DNA of 64,000 bases. Origin: Eulemur rufifrons. Lineage: Eukaryota > Chordata > Mammalia > Primates > Lemuridae. A program made the position numbers and the translations under genes. Every line of letters begins with the position of its first letter. The stretch's first letter is position 1. The notes under the pieces are model-generated. The model saw only the letters and a program-made list of their open reading frames with translations. It was not told the DNA's origin and searched no databases. Where the stretch lies: the NCBI RefSeq assembly GCF_041146395.1, contig NC_090999.1, forward strand, positions 68,267,001 through 68,331,000, read 5' to 3'. Below are positions 45,954-56,620 of this stretch, piece by piece.

Positions 45954-47890
45954 TACACTCCCACATGGTTAAGAATATTTCAGATATGTTTTGATGATGG
46001 CAGACTTACAGGATTTAAGAAAGTAGCTAAACTACTGCGTTTTTATTTCTATTTAAATATTAATTGCACTTCCTCAGGGTACTCAAGGTCTTTGCTGGAG
46101 ACACAGGAAAGGCTTGGCCTCTAATTTAAGGAATTATAGAGTGATGACTTGATTCTCTCTTTGACTCCATTTCTTCAAAAGACTTGGGAAATGCACAGTC
46201 CTAGACACAAGCAATAGGCTCAGTACTGATTTTGTTTTGTTTATTAGCTATGTACAAAAACTTATTTTGCACCATAAACATGGATTTATTTTTGTGGACT
46301 ATAAGGATGTCAGCATTCTATCTCTATATTTACTCCCACACCCTTTACTAATACCACACTGAATAAATAACATTTTCTACAATTGTGGCCCCTGCCACCA
46401 AAGAACCACACAAAATACGGATTAAAGTTGAGGCAGAGCCTACTAATATGTGTATACCTTATGTTTAACTCTTACTTAGAAATACTTAATTTTATTTCAG
46501 TGTTTGAACTGATGGTCCAGTGATTATTTCCTTAACAGTTATGGCAATTTTGAAAGAATGTTTGCATTCCTAAGGAGAAAAAGAGTGACGTTGAGGAGCT
46601 TTCTAAGTCAGTTTTATCACTCGGAGGAATCAGAAATGGAGGTAATTGAGAAATTAAAATTATATTTTGAAAGCAAATGTTTTCCCTTTCAAAAAATTAG
46701 CTTATCAGACAATTCCTTCAGTGTTAGGAAAAAGATTTGCCAATAAAAACAGTTTCCTTGTTGATTTTCATACTTCTAGATTTTACCTTTCTATGCGTTA
46801 TTAATCTCCAGAAAGATTTACTAGTGGGCTGGGCTTAAGATCTGTAAATATGATAAAATGATAAAGCTAATATAATGCAAATCCCACAAGACCCAACGAT
46901 GACAGATAAATGTCAGGTCTGTGCTAAAATATAAGAAAAAAAGCTTAATAAGACCATTATTAGGGAAAATTCCATTTTTTCAGGGGTAAGAGACCAATTT
47001 TGCACATTAGTTTTTTCTGTATAATTGTACCTTGTGATATGACTGTGAATAACATAGTATCTAAATGCATTTCTTAGTTCAACCCATATTTTTTTCTTAA
47101 CCTTGAAACCTTTCATCTTCTTTAGAGACCCCATTTGCTTATTCCATTACACAAATAACCTCTCAGATTTTCTTTCAACCAAGATTGAATTCTAACCCTA
47201 TAAAATGCATTCTGGTAAATGCCTATAAGAACACAAAGCATAGAGAAGTTTAACATCTCAATGAAATGACGGGACAAACTGACTAATAAAAGCATATACC
47301 TCAATGTATTTGGGGGAAGAAATAAATTGCACGACTCATAATGCTGCAGCACCACATGCTGTGCAGAGCCGCTGGGGTCAGGAAGATGCAGTGGTCATAA
47401 TGGAAAAGCATTTATTATGCATGAGTCAATTCCCTTATATTATGTCTGGACGATGTTGTGCTTGGCAGTAGGGGACTAGTGGGAATAAGAGTTTGAAGTT
47501 CTTTTCCTGTAACCTGAAAATAAATCAGAAGTTCAACCCGATTGTCTCACATAGCAGAGCTCCTTTAATTCTTATAGCACATCAACTGGGGACTGGTTTC
47601 TTTTAAATTAATGGACACATGTATTAAACTGACTGACAGAAAAGCTTTCCCAGAATCCTTTACTAGCCTGATTTATTCTGGGGTCCCTAGAAGTCTGTTT
47701 TCAGTAATGGAAAAAAATATTTTGAGTTCACTAGGACTTAGGGATAATTTGCAGTTATTCCTATTTGGGATAACCACATGGCTAGAATGGTTTATTGTTA
47801 AGTTGAAACATCTTGCAGGCAAGGATGGTATTTCAAGTTTTTAAACTGAATTACTAGCCTCCTGTGAAAAAACACAGTGAATTTTCCTGG
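45954..47890. other. Unique-looking sequence, no gene
   Basis: No transposon, exon or RNA gene recognised. Open frames do not exceed 77 codons. Confidence 0.5.
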
Positions 47891-47894
47891 CTTT

Positions 47895-48085
47895 GAGCAT
47901 TTACTCAAAACCTCACGTGGGAAGTTCTCCTACCCATCTCTGCCTGTCACATCCCTCCTGGCAGCCTAAATGCTACATCCTTCTGACCCTTTCCTGACCT
48001 ACCCTCAGCTCTACCCAAAGGGCTCTCTCGGCTTAAAATTTCCATAATTTCTTTAACATCCTTTTCTGTAACTTTAAAGCAAGAG
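47895..48085 (+). mobile_element. Possible L2 3' region
   Basis: TTTACTCAAAACCTCACGTGGGAAGTTCTCCTACCC and CCTTTCCTGACCTACCCTCAG resemble the L2 ORF2 tail 'tttgctcaaatgtcaccttctcagtgaggccttccctgaccaccct'. Loose. Confidence 0.35.
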
Positions 48086-48390
48086 GTTGTGAGGCTCTCT
48101 AGACCTGAAAAGACCCGAGGACAAGAAGCAGCGGCATCTTTGTTTGCTCTGTGCTTACATTAAGGATTAAGAAGAAGGTGAGATGATGGATGATTCAGAA
48201 GAGAGTGGACAGAAGGCATAAAAAGGTATTTATTCCTGTAATTCCCTCTCTTTGTTGCCTTTGCATTAACAATTTGTAAGCGCACCCCGAGGGCCATCTA
48301 GACTATAATGGTAGGCTGGCTAAAGGAAAGCCACTTTGCTTCCAGTATGCTTTCAGTTTGTTCTGTCTCAAAAGTTTAGAATTATTAACC

Positions 48391-48759
48391 TGATGCTTGC
48401 TTGTGACACAGCTGTCAGGCACAAGATTACAAAATGACCTTGAGGAAAAAACAGATCAAGAGTCCAGAACAGGCCCACCGCAGACTGCTGATGACAAGAT
48501 CCAGCAGGCAACCTAGTGTTTGGTGATAACCATCCAGTAAGTCATGATGAGTTGCATAACTTGCTGTCAGCCATGGACCCCTTTACCCTTTCCCTTTCTA
48601 AGTTGCTCAGTAAGCAGTGAAAGATGAGATGGTTCTTGAGACAACAGCCCATTGTCTCCTCAGACTGTGGCACTTGAATTAACCACCTTTCCTTCACCAA
48701 CACTCACCTCTCGTGTTTGGTTTTCCGGTGATGGGTAGCCAAACCTGCATCCAGTAACA
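48391..48759 (+). mobile_element. Probable solo ERV1-type LTR
   Basis: The right part has a U5-like layout: CTCCTCAGACTGTGGCACTTGAATTAACCACCTTTCCTTCACC, then CTCGTGTTTGGTTTTCCGGTGATGGG and CATCCAGTAACA at the end. It starts TG and ends CA, flanked by AACC and AACT as a possible 4-bp duplication. No primer-binding site or internal sequence follows. The start is less certain than the end. Confidence 0.45.
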
Positions 48760-48954
48760 AACTTAGACACAAGTTCAGATAAAGACTGAGGGATGAGGTG
48801 GCCAGATCACTGAGCAAAAGTAACTTTGCACCATCCCATTTGAAAAGCAGGAAAGAATAATTTCAGTTTCAGCAAAAAAACAGAAGACTGTGTTTTGGGG
48901 GCTTTTGATTTATTTGGGTTTATGGGTTAAGGTTCATGTCTCCTTATCTAATTT

Positions 48955-49195
48955 AAAAAAATATCAAACACTTATGATGTACCAGATTCTCTTCTAGGTG
49001 TTTTCCAAATGTTAACTAAGCCTCATTATGCCTCCGTGAAAAGGGTACTATCTTTGCCTTGTCCCCTTATTTTTAAATAGATGGGGAAATTGAAGGAGAG
49101 GTGATTGTGTAACCTGGCCAGATAGAAAAAGGCAAAGCTGGGATTCAAATCCAATTGTATGTCTCTGGAAGCTCCTCCTGACCTCTGCACTCTTG
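48955..49195 (+). mobile_element. MIR SINE
   Basis: CAAACACTTATGATGTACCAGATTCTCTTCTAGGTGTTTTCC, AGCCTCATTATGCCTCCGTG, GATGGGGAAATTGAAGGAGAGG and GGCAAAGCTGGGATTCAAATCC in full MIR order. One of the more complete MIR copies here. Confidence 0.85.
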
Positions 49196-49312
49196 CCTTT
49201 CATGCTCAGTGACAATTTTCTTAAGGGCGGGGTTATATTTCATTTCTCTTTGCTTCGCCCAGAGTCCCTGCTACACTGTTTTGCTGAGCACCTGTTGAAA
49301 TGAACCACCTTT
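49196..49312 (+). mobile_element. Possible L2 3' end
   Basis: TTTTCTTAAGGGCGGGGTTATATTTC, then CGCCCAGAGTCCCTGCTACACTG and GAGCACCTGTTGAAATGAA: positionally like 'gagggcagggaccttgtct..ccccagcgcctagcacagtg..ttgttgaatgaa'. Confidence 0.4.
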
Positions 49313-50070
49313 AGCATCATGGAGGATCCAAGTAGACAAGGGATGCTTAGTAAATACATATTTACCAAGCCTACAGAGGAAGTGTCATGCTATTTCCTTT
49401 ATCATAAACCTCTTGCACTCTGGCATGGAGATCCGCGGAAAGCCTGATGAGAATTTATGTGCATCAACTAAACAACAGATAACATTTTTATCGAAGTTTT
49501 ATTTTTTGTGGAAAGCTGTTTTGCATATTGTAGCAAAGTGGTAAGTGGTGCCATTAGACTTGAGCTGGAACTGTAAGTGAAAGTTAACAAAGCAATAAAT
49601 ACCACAGTGGAGACACATTTGATGAATGAGATGAATGTTTGTCATACGGGCCCACTTATATCTCAACACTTTCAGCTGTTTGTTTGGTTTACTTTAATTT
49701 TTTGATGGCCTTGGATGTCTGAAGAAATACAGTGTTTAAGCCATCAAAAACACCTCACTAAGCAGTTCTAAGCTGCCTGTGGTCAGACACTGTGGTAAGT
49801 CATCTGTTATTCCCTTAGGCAATCAAATCAAATAATTAGCTTAGCCTATCAAGGTGCAAAGCCTGAACTAATTGTGACTTATGCCAACTTTGATTGATAG
49901 GACATATTTTAAGCAGATTAGGGTCAACTGTTCTTCATCTCCACTGAGTATGAAACAAGAAGTTGAGCTTAAGTTGCAGCCAGAGGATTTGAGTTAGCTA
50001 GAGGGAGAAAGCTTTCAGATACAGAGATATAGGGCTAGGAGCTTTGGGGGGAATTTCTTCCTTGAGGTCT
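49313..50070. other. Nothing recognised
   Basis: No gene or repeat assigned. Confidence 0.5.
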
Positions 50071-50445
50071 TACTTCATTTTCTGCTGCTATAACAGAATG
50101 CCTGAGACTAGTAATTTATAAAGAACAGATTTATTTCTTAAAGTTATGGAGGCTGAGAAGTCTGGGATGGAGGGGCCTGCATCTGGTGACAGCCTTCTTG
50201 CTGTGCCATCCCATGGTGGAAGGTGGAAGGGCAAGAGAGCATGCTTGAGTGCAAGAGAGAGCAGGAGAGGGCCTAACTTGCATTTATAACAAACCCACTC
50301 CCAAGATAATGACATTAATCTGTTCATGAGGGCTCAGCCCTCATGACCTAATCACCTCTTAAAGGTCCCCCCTGTCAACACTGTTGCATTAGGGATTAAG
50401 ATTCCAACACATGAACTTTAGGGGACACATTCAAACCATAGCATT
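50071..50445 (-). mobile_element. MaLR LTR (MST/MLT1-like), antisense
   Basis: TTTTCTGCTGCTATAACAGAATGCCTGAGAC, GTAATTTATAAAGAACAG, TTATGGAGGCTGAGAAGTC, CCTTCTTGCTGTGCCATCCCATGGTGGAAGGTGGAAGGG, CATGACCTAATCACCTC and GGGACACATTCAAACCATAGC are the blocks of an ERVL-MaLR LTR in reverse. Near full length. Confidence 0.9.
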
Positions 50446-50832
50446 CCACTCCTGATCCAAAAATTCATGTCCTTCTTACATGAAAAATACATTCATTCTG
50501 TCCCATTAGCTCCAAAAGACTTAACTTGTTCCAGCATCAACTCAAAAGTCCAAAAATCCAGAGTTTCATCTAAATCAGATATGGGTGGGACTCAAGGCAT
50601 GATTCACTCTTCAGCAAACTTCCCTTCAGCTGTGAGCCTGCGAAATTAACAAGTTAAAAGTGGTAACTGGTCTCAAGTCTAAATCCTAACAGGGAAAACA
50701 ATATTATGTCTTAAAGCTGGAGAATAATCTCCTTTGACTCTATGTCCTGCATCCTGGGCACACTGGGGCAGGGGTTGGGTCCCCAAGGCTTCGAGCAACC
50801 CCACCCCTATGGCTTTGCTGGAGCCACCACCT
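50446..50832 (-). mobile_element. MaLR internal sequence, antisense
   Basis: Directly after the LTR: CATGTCCTTCTTACATG, CCAGCATCAACTCAAAAGTCCAAAAATCC, GTTTCATCTAAATCAG, CTTAAAGCTGGAGAATAATCTCCTTTGACTC and GGCTTTGCTGGAGCC are known MaLR (MST/THE1-like) internal blocks. It ends abruptly against an L1 at about 50,832, so only the LTR-proximal 390 bp remain. Confidence 0.85.
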
Positions 50833-51765
50833 TATACCTATTAGAATGGCCGTCATCACAAAGACAAAAGAGCACGTGTTGGTGAAGATATAGAGAAAAG
50901 GGGACCCTTGTCCTCTGTTGGTGGGAATGTAAATTAGTACAGCCATTGTAGAAAACACTATGGAAGTTCCTCAAAAAATTAAAAATAGAATTAATGTGTG
51001 ATCCAGAAATTCCAATACTGGGTATATATCCGAAGAAAATGAAATCAGTTTATCAAAGAAATGTCCACATTTCCATGTTAATTGCAGCACTATTCACAAT
51101 AGTCAAGATACGGAATCAACCTGTGTCCATTAACAGATAAATGAATAAAGAAAATGTGATATATATTATATGTCATATATACATAATATATATTATGTAT
51201 TTTATATATTATGTATACACATTATATATTTTATATTTTATATATTATGTATATATAATATATATTATATATTTTATTATATATAATGGAATATTATTCA
51301 ATCATCAAAATGAAGGAAATCTTATCATTTTTGACAACATGGATGAACCTAGAGGAAATAAAGTTAAGTGAAATAAGCCAAGCACAGAAAGACAAATACT
51401 GCATGATCTTACTCATGTGGCATCTGAAAAAGTTGATCTCATAGAAGCAGAGAGTAGAATGGTGTTTACCAGGACTGGGATAACTGTGTGTGGGGGGTTG
51501 TATCCTTGTTGGTTAAAGGATACAAAATGTTAGGAATAAGTTCACAAGGTCTACTGTATTATACAACATGGTGACTATAGTTAATAATATACTGTATTTC
51601 TGAAAAATGATGAAAGAGAATATTTTAAATATTCTTGCTACAAAAATAACTTTGTGAAGTAATGCATGTTAATTAGCTAAATTTTGCCATTCCACAATGT
51701 ATATGGTTTAAAACATGTACATAAGTGCATACAATTTTATCTGTCAATTAAAAATTTCCTGTATC
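50833..51765 (+). mobile_element. L1 ORF2 end and 3' UTR
   Basis: Landmarks in order: CCTATTAGAATGGCCGTCATC, GTTGGTGGGAATGTAAATTAG, ATTCCAATACTGGGTATATATCC, GCAGCACTATTCACAATAG, CATGGATGAACCTAGAGGA, AGTGAAATAAGCCAAGCACAGAAAGACA, TACTGTATTATACAACATGGTGACTATAG and TTTATCTGTCAATTAAAA. L1MA/MB-like 3' UTR. 5'-truncated against the MaLR internal region. Confidence 0.95.
51160..51290. repeat. AT-rich microsatellite expansion inside L1
   Basis: About 130 bp of TA/TAT/ATG-type units (TATATATTATGTATATA variants) where the L1 consensus has a short TATATATA run before AATGGAATATTATTCA. Confidence 0.93.
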
Positions 51766-51769
51766 CTTG

Positions 51770-51925
51770 CTATTCAAAGGATAGTCCTTAGAACTGCAGC
51801 ATCAGAGTCATCAAAAACCTTATTAGACTTGCAGAATCTCAGGCTCTTGCTAGACCTGAATTGAAATCTGCATTTTAGCAAGATCCTCAGGTGATTCATA
51901 CACATATTTAAATTTAGGAAGCGGC
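51770..51925 (-). mobile_element. MER5A-type hAT element, antisense
   Basis: AGTCCTTAGAACTGCAGCATCAGAGTCATC, then CTTATTAGACTTGCAGAATCTCAGGC, then ATCTGCATTTTAGCAAGATCCTCAGGTGATTCATACAC, the reverse of MER5A. Terminal inverted repeats are degraded. Confidence 0.8.
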
Positions 51926-52099
51926 TCTTCTATGGAAATCCTTTGTTTTCCCTTATGACACAATGCCACAGGTGATGCTCTTAAAGCTTATCTAGTATAA
52001 ATAATATAGTATAAATAATAGCAGAGGTGAAAACTGGGCTAAAATTCACTTCAGGGGTTTTCTAAAATTGCCTGCACTCTCCCTCTAATTTAGTATTCT

Positions 52100-52262
52100 G
52101 TAGCGTGCATCAGAATCACTTGCACATGTTCAAACACAGACCATTGGCCCCCCAGCCCCATAGTTTCTGATTCAGTAGATCAGGGATGGGTATGAGAATG
52201 TGCATTTTTAGAATGTTTTCAGATCATTATGGTGCTGCTGATCCAGAACTGCTGCTCTCTGA
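52100..52262 (+). mobile_element. MER5A-type hAT element
   Basis: AGCGTGCATCAGAATCACTTG, CATAGTTTCTGATTCAGTAGATCAGGGATGGG, GAGAATGTGCATTTTTAG and GCTGCTGATCCAGAACTGC in MER5A order. Opposite orientation to the copy at 51,770. Confidence 0.85.
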
Positions 52263-52364
52263 TTGAGTAGAAACTCAATCAGATATTGGTTCCTAATTTA
52301 CTTTGGCTGTAACTAATCCATATTGCAAAACCGAGCCAAGGCAGCGTTGGAGAGCAGAGGAAGC

Positions 52365-52545
52365 AACTCTGCTACCTTTGGACTATGTGGTCTTGGAAAA
52401 GTTGTTTAACCTCTTGTGCTTTAATTTTTTTGTATGTTGAATGTAAATGAAATGAGATACAAAGGATAAAACTATATAATATATGTGTACAAAACTAACA
52501 TCATTTCTGGCGTGGAGTACGTTCCCAGTGTGTATTATTCACCTG
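52365..52545 (-). mobile_element. MIR SINE, antisense
   Basis: ACTATGTGGTCTTGGAAAAGTTGTTTAACCTCTTGTGC, then a region replacing 'tcctcatctgtaaaatgggg', then AACATCATTTCTGGCGTGGAGTACG (tgcctggcacatagtag). Confidence 0.7.
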
Positions 52546-53066
52546 TTTCTTCTCCCATTGGATTTAATTACATTTTAAACAATTGAACATTACCTGTTCT
52601 CATTTTCATTTCCCTCTAGTCTTCATCCAATTCAACTCATTTCATTAAATTCTGAACTCCAGCAGTTATAGGCTTTTTGAAGATTTCCAGGTACACCATA
52701 TTTGTTGTGTTTTTATTTTGTATGTGCTTTGTTCTCTCCTGATTTTCTTTATTGCTACTCATAATCAAATCATTCTACAGTATCCAGTCCCACAGTCTGT
52801 GCTAGCTCACTGCCCGTATCTATGTAGATTTTATTATTCTCTACTCTATGTTAACATCATACCTCGTTCATTTTTGTATTGCTGAATGTGTAACATTGCA
52901 TTTAATTGATTAGCTTATTTAATCATGAGGCACTCAATTTTTTCCCCAAGATACTCTTTTCTTTATGGCAGAGTCACACTTCACTAATTTTTGTATGCTG
53001 AATATCACCAACTGAGTCAGTTTTTCCCTGAAAGTTGGGTTTCTTTCCTGCCTGGTGTTGCGAAGC
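52546..53066. other. Nothing recognised
   Basis: AT-rich, no assigned repeat or gene. Confidence 0.5.
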
Positions 53067-53122
53067 CAATAAAATGTACCCCCATAATATTCTGAAATAA
53101 AAAAATAAAAAAAATAATAAAG
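53067..53122 (+). mobile_element. L1 3' terminus stub, strepsirrhine type
   Basis: Only the last 25 or so bases of the L1 3' UTR (AATGTACCCCCATAATATTCTGAAAT) plus an A-rich tail AAAAAAATAAAAAAAATAATAAA. An extremely 5'-truncated L1 insertion. Confidence 0.8.
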
Positions 53123-53149
53123 GTTTAGGGAAATGAGAAAAAAAATAGC

Positions 53150-53830
53150 AGAACCGAAAGTGAGTGTCAAGCAGTGCAAATTTTATTCGTTAGCCAAGGA
53201 ATGTAGAAGCAGCAGCACGGCTCACAAATCAGCTTCTCATCCTGTGAGAGGTGAAGGGGTTAAGATATAGGTTTTCTTTAATGAAAGCATTGGGAAGAAT
53301 AAAAAGCTGGGAGAGAAATATTCAGGCCTTTTCTGGGAATGGGTGGAGAAATCCTTGGAACCAGAGTGCTGCCTCCTTTTTGTTCTTCTACTGTCTTGGC
53401 TGGTAGTCACCATGGTGATTGTCAACTGTTATGGCCCGGTGAGAGTGTCGTTTAGCAGGGAAATTAGATTATAATGAAATTAGAGAATCTTCAGAAGTCA
53501 AGTGAACTGCCATCTTGGATTCCACCAGTTTTAGCTGATCTGGTCACAAGAGAAAGCTTTTGCCACAGGGGTCCTGTTTCTTACGGATAAGCAGAGTTAG
53601 GGCAGGGGTAGAAACTCAGCTATGTCACCTAGGCATTACACTGGGTATCATGAACATAAGGAAGGACTATGTTGCTTGGTCCACATTCCATGCTCCATGG
53701 ATGGACAGGAACAGAAACAGTCTGTATGTTATCTTCTAATTCCTTGTTTGGGTTTCTCTGTTGGCAACTCAAGGGCAGGGAGATTCTCAGGTTGGGATTT
53801 TAATGAATTGGCATAGAAGTTGCTTTCAGG
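53150..53830 (-). mobile_element. LTR-like sequence, antisense
   Basis: GCAAATTTTATTCGTTAGCC near the left end looks like an antisense LTR polyadenylation signal region. GGTGATTGTCAACTGTTATGGCCCGGTGAGAGTGTCGTTTAGCA and CTGCCATCTTGGATTCCACCAGTTTTAGCTG resemble blocks of primate ERV LTRs. Termini and duplications were not found, and the family is not named. Confidence 0.4.
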
Positions 53831-55580
53831 GAAGACAGGGGAAGATCACAACCTTTAAAGTAGAGAATTCTGTAGATAAATGTAGTATTGAACATCATAT
53901 TCAAAGATTATATAATAGTTGAAATAGAATCCATGGGATATTAAATATAAAATTTATTAATCTACCCATGCAGTGTCTCTAAAATTTAGATATGAGTTTA
54001 GTAGAATTGATTATTTTCTACGTGCTATTATAAATTTACTATGTACTTATCCACTACTGTCTTTTATTTGAATTTTCATGCATGAGACTTATATCCCTGA
54101 ATTGCAAAAAAGATGAGTTTGTAGGTACTGAAGAAATTATAGTATCTTTTTTAGAGTTAGAATGGAATGTGGACTGTTAACAGACTTGCAGAACTCTCTT
54201 AAATCTTGTAACTTAAAAGACAATGTAAATTCTGTAACATAAGCATATATATGACAGACTAAGAGGTTTCCACCATGCACAAGTTATGATAGCTATAAAA
54301 TGTCTTAATAGAAACAGCAGTGAAATGGGATTAGACATTTTAGTTGTGGTCTATCTGATTCAAGATTAGTTTTAAAATTTTTTTGAAAGTTGGTAAAATG
54401 CCTAGAATTTTTGACTGAAAGGGACTAGAAAAAGCATACCTTGTCCCAGAAATAAATGGTTTCACTGTCCTTTTATTCTTTATGAATGAGGAAAATCTTA
54501 TGTATATTTAACAAGTATCCAACTAATAATGACATTAACTTTTTATTAAGTACTCTGTAATTTCAGATTAATGTTTATTCATAGGTGCTTTTTTTGAAAG
54601 AAATAGTTACAAACCAACAAAACTATCTATAAGAAATACCATTTTTTCACTGATTATTCTTTTTTAAAATTATATTTTATTGTTGTTTTTGGTAGAAGAG
54701 CTATAAAGGGAGTTCTATTCTGATTCTTCTTTAAATATGGATTTGGAGATAGGTCTCATAAGAAAAAAAGTCCACCAGTAATCTGTAATAAAAACTTTGG
54801 CTAAGGAAGGCAGTAAATGCAGATCTAAATCCATAAATTACTGAATATTGTAGCCCTTTATAGCACTTAAATGTCTTTGAGGCACTTGCCTTCCTGGATC
54901 TGCCATTGCCTAGCACTCTAAACTCCTCAAAACAAATCTATATAAGAATCAGCCAAAAGGAATATCTCTATTTGTATAACATTGCTTGTTCAGGAAATAC
55001 AATGAAAAATATCCTATTTTGTCAGAACAGTGGTTCATCTATTTCAATAATCATTTATTCATTCTCTTAGATCTAAGTCTGTTTGGTTGCTGAATTTGTT
55101 TAGAACCATTTAATGAATATTGCATTAGGTGTTTTATATGTTTGTTTTGTTTTACTTTTTTTTTTTTTTTAGAAGATACCACATAGGTACTCATAGGCAA
55201 AATATCCTTCCCTAGTCCCACCCATGTAAACATGACCCCAAAGACAGTCTATATACCAGGTGCATAGATAAGCCTTCTAAGCATGCTCATCCATCCTATA
55301 ATATTCTGGAGAAGAATCAAACAGAATATTAAGAGTCTGAACATGAGGGTGTGTGTATTAATACCACTGCAGTGACGTTTAGACCTAAGGAGGCAGGATA
55401 AGTCTTTTCTGAGTCCATGGGATAATTTCAGGATTGTTATAGTATCATCATTGGTCTCTTCTTTGTTTGGCCTTTTATTTGTATCCCTCCTAGGAACTAA
55501 ATATGATTATTAATACTTCATCTATAGAGTCAGTTGTTTCCTTTTACTTAGGGCAAATTAATTCCATAAAGCAATCTTCA
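53831..55580. other. AT-rich sequence, nothing recognised
   Basis: Contains a T run at 55,155-55,170. No transposon body, exon or RNA gene assigned. Confidence 0.5.
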
Positions 55581-55584
55581 ACAT

Positions 55585-56094
55585 AGCAGTTTAGTTTAAC
55601 TATATATATCTGCTCTGTGTCAGGAACATATTGGGAATTGAGGATTCTAGGAGGATTAACACACTAACTTCTTGCCAATGAGCTGAAGGTCAAGTGGGGA
55701 GAAGAAAAGGCAAACAATCTATGGTTTAGTAATAAAAGTCTGTCTAGGGAGCTTTGGGAGCACATAGGAAGACACTCAATCATGTTACTGGGACAGAGAA
55801 GTCTTTCTAAAGGAGATGATGCCTAAACCACATCCTTAAGTATAAGTAGGAGTTTGTCAGGCAGAAGAATGGAGGAGGGTGAACATGTCTTGAAAGAAGG
55901 AGAAGCATCTAAAAAATATTTGTGGGAGAGAGAAAGAGAATCAATACACCTGAGAAATTAGGAGCAGCTCCAGTTAACTGGAGTGGTTAGAGATGTCTGG
56001 AGTCTGATTATTAAGGACTTTGTGTGCCGTGTCATGAATTGGACTTTGTGTTGAAGGATTTTGAAGATGGCAGAGACATGACCAGAGTTTTTGT
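55585..56094 (-). mobile_element. L2 LINE, antisense (left part)
   Basis: Reverse-complement L2 3' UTR and ORF2 tail: CTAAAGGAGATGATGCCTAAACCACATCCTTAAGTATAAGTAGGAGTTTGTCAGGC, then TTAAGGACTTTGTGTGCCGTGTCATG, then TTGAAGGATTTTGAAGATGGCAGAGACATGACCAGAG (L2 'ggagggttttgagcagaggagtgacatgatctga'). Confidence 0.7.
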
Positions 56095-56225
56095 GTTACA
56101 GCTTTATTGAAGTATACTGGACATACAATAAACTTTGTACACTTAAAATGTACATGTAAGTTTTCTCTCTTGCACATACCTGTGAAGCCATCATAACAAT
56201 CAAGATAATTATTTGCATTTTGGAC
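56095..56225 (-). mobile_element. Old L1M-like fragment inside L2, antisense
   Basis: ACAGCTTTATTGAAGTATACTGGACATACAATAAACTTTG, then TACCTGTGAAGCCATCATAACAATCAAGATAAT match the antisense motif 'cagctttattgagatataattcacataccataaa..tgcaaccatcaccacaatc'. Confidence 0.7.
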
Positions 56226-56620
56226 AGATGGATCTAACACCAATATGGAAAATGGATTGGACACAGGTATTCTTGGAGTCAGGGATAGCAATTGGGCGGC
56301 TATTGTTCGATAATGAATAATTCACTGAAGCAGTGGCTTTGAAACTGGAGGAATGTTGGGCTGGAAGATACTAAAGCAAAATCAATTTGACTAGGTGATT
56401 CATTGGCCTTAGGGATAAGAAAGAGAATCAAAGTTGAACTCTTAAGTTTATGTCTTTGTCAATTAAGCAAATGGCATCATTTGTCTGAGATGGGGAATGC
56501 ACAAAGAAGAGGAAATGATGAGTTCAGTTCTGGATGTGTGTTTTGGAAGTTTGAGCTGGAGTCATGGAATATCAGCATAGAAGGAGGAGGATGAAATGAT
56601 TCAGTAAATGTATTGGGTAA
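56226..56620 (-). mobile_element. L2 LINE, antisense (right part)
   Basis: Resumes L2: GGGCGGCTATTGTTCGATAATG, TGAACTCTTAAGTTTATGTCTTTGTC, ATTTGTCTGAGATGGGGAATGC, GTTCAGTTCTGGATGTGTG and TGGAGTCATGGAATATCAGC in antisense order. Confidence 0.6.
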
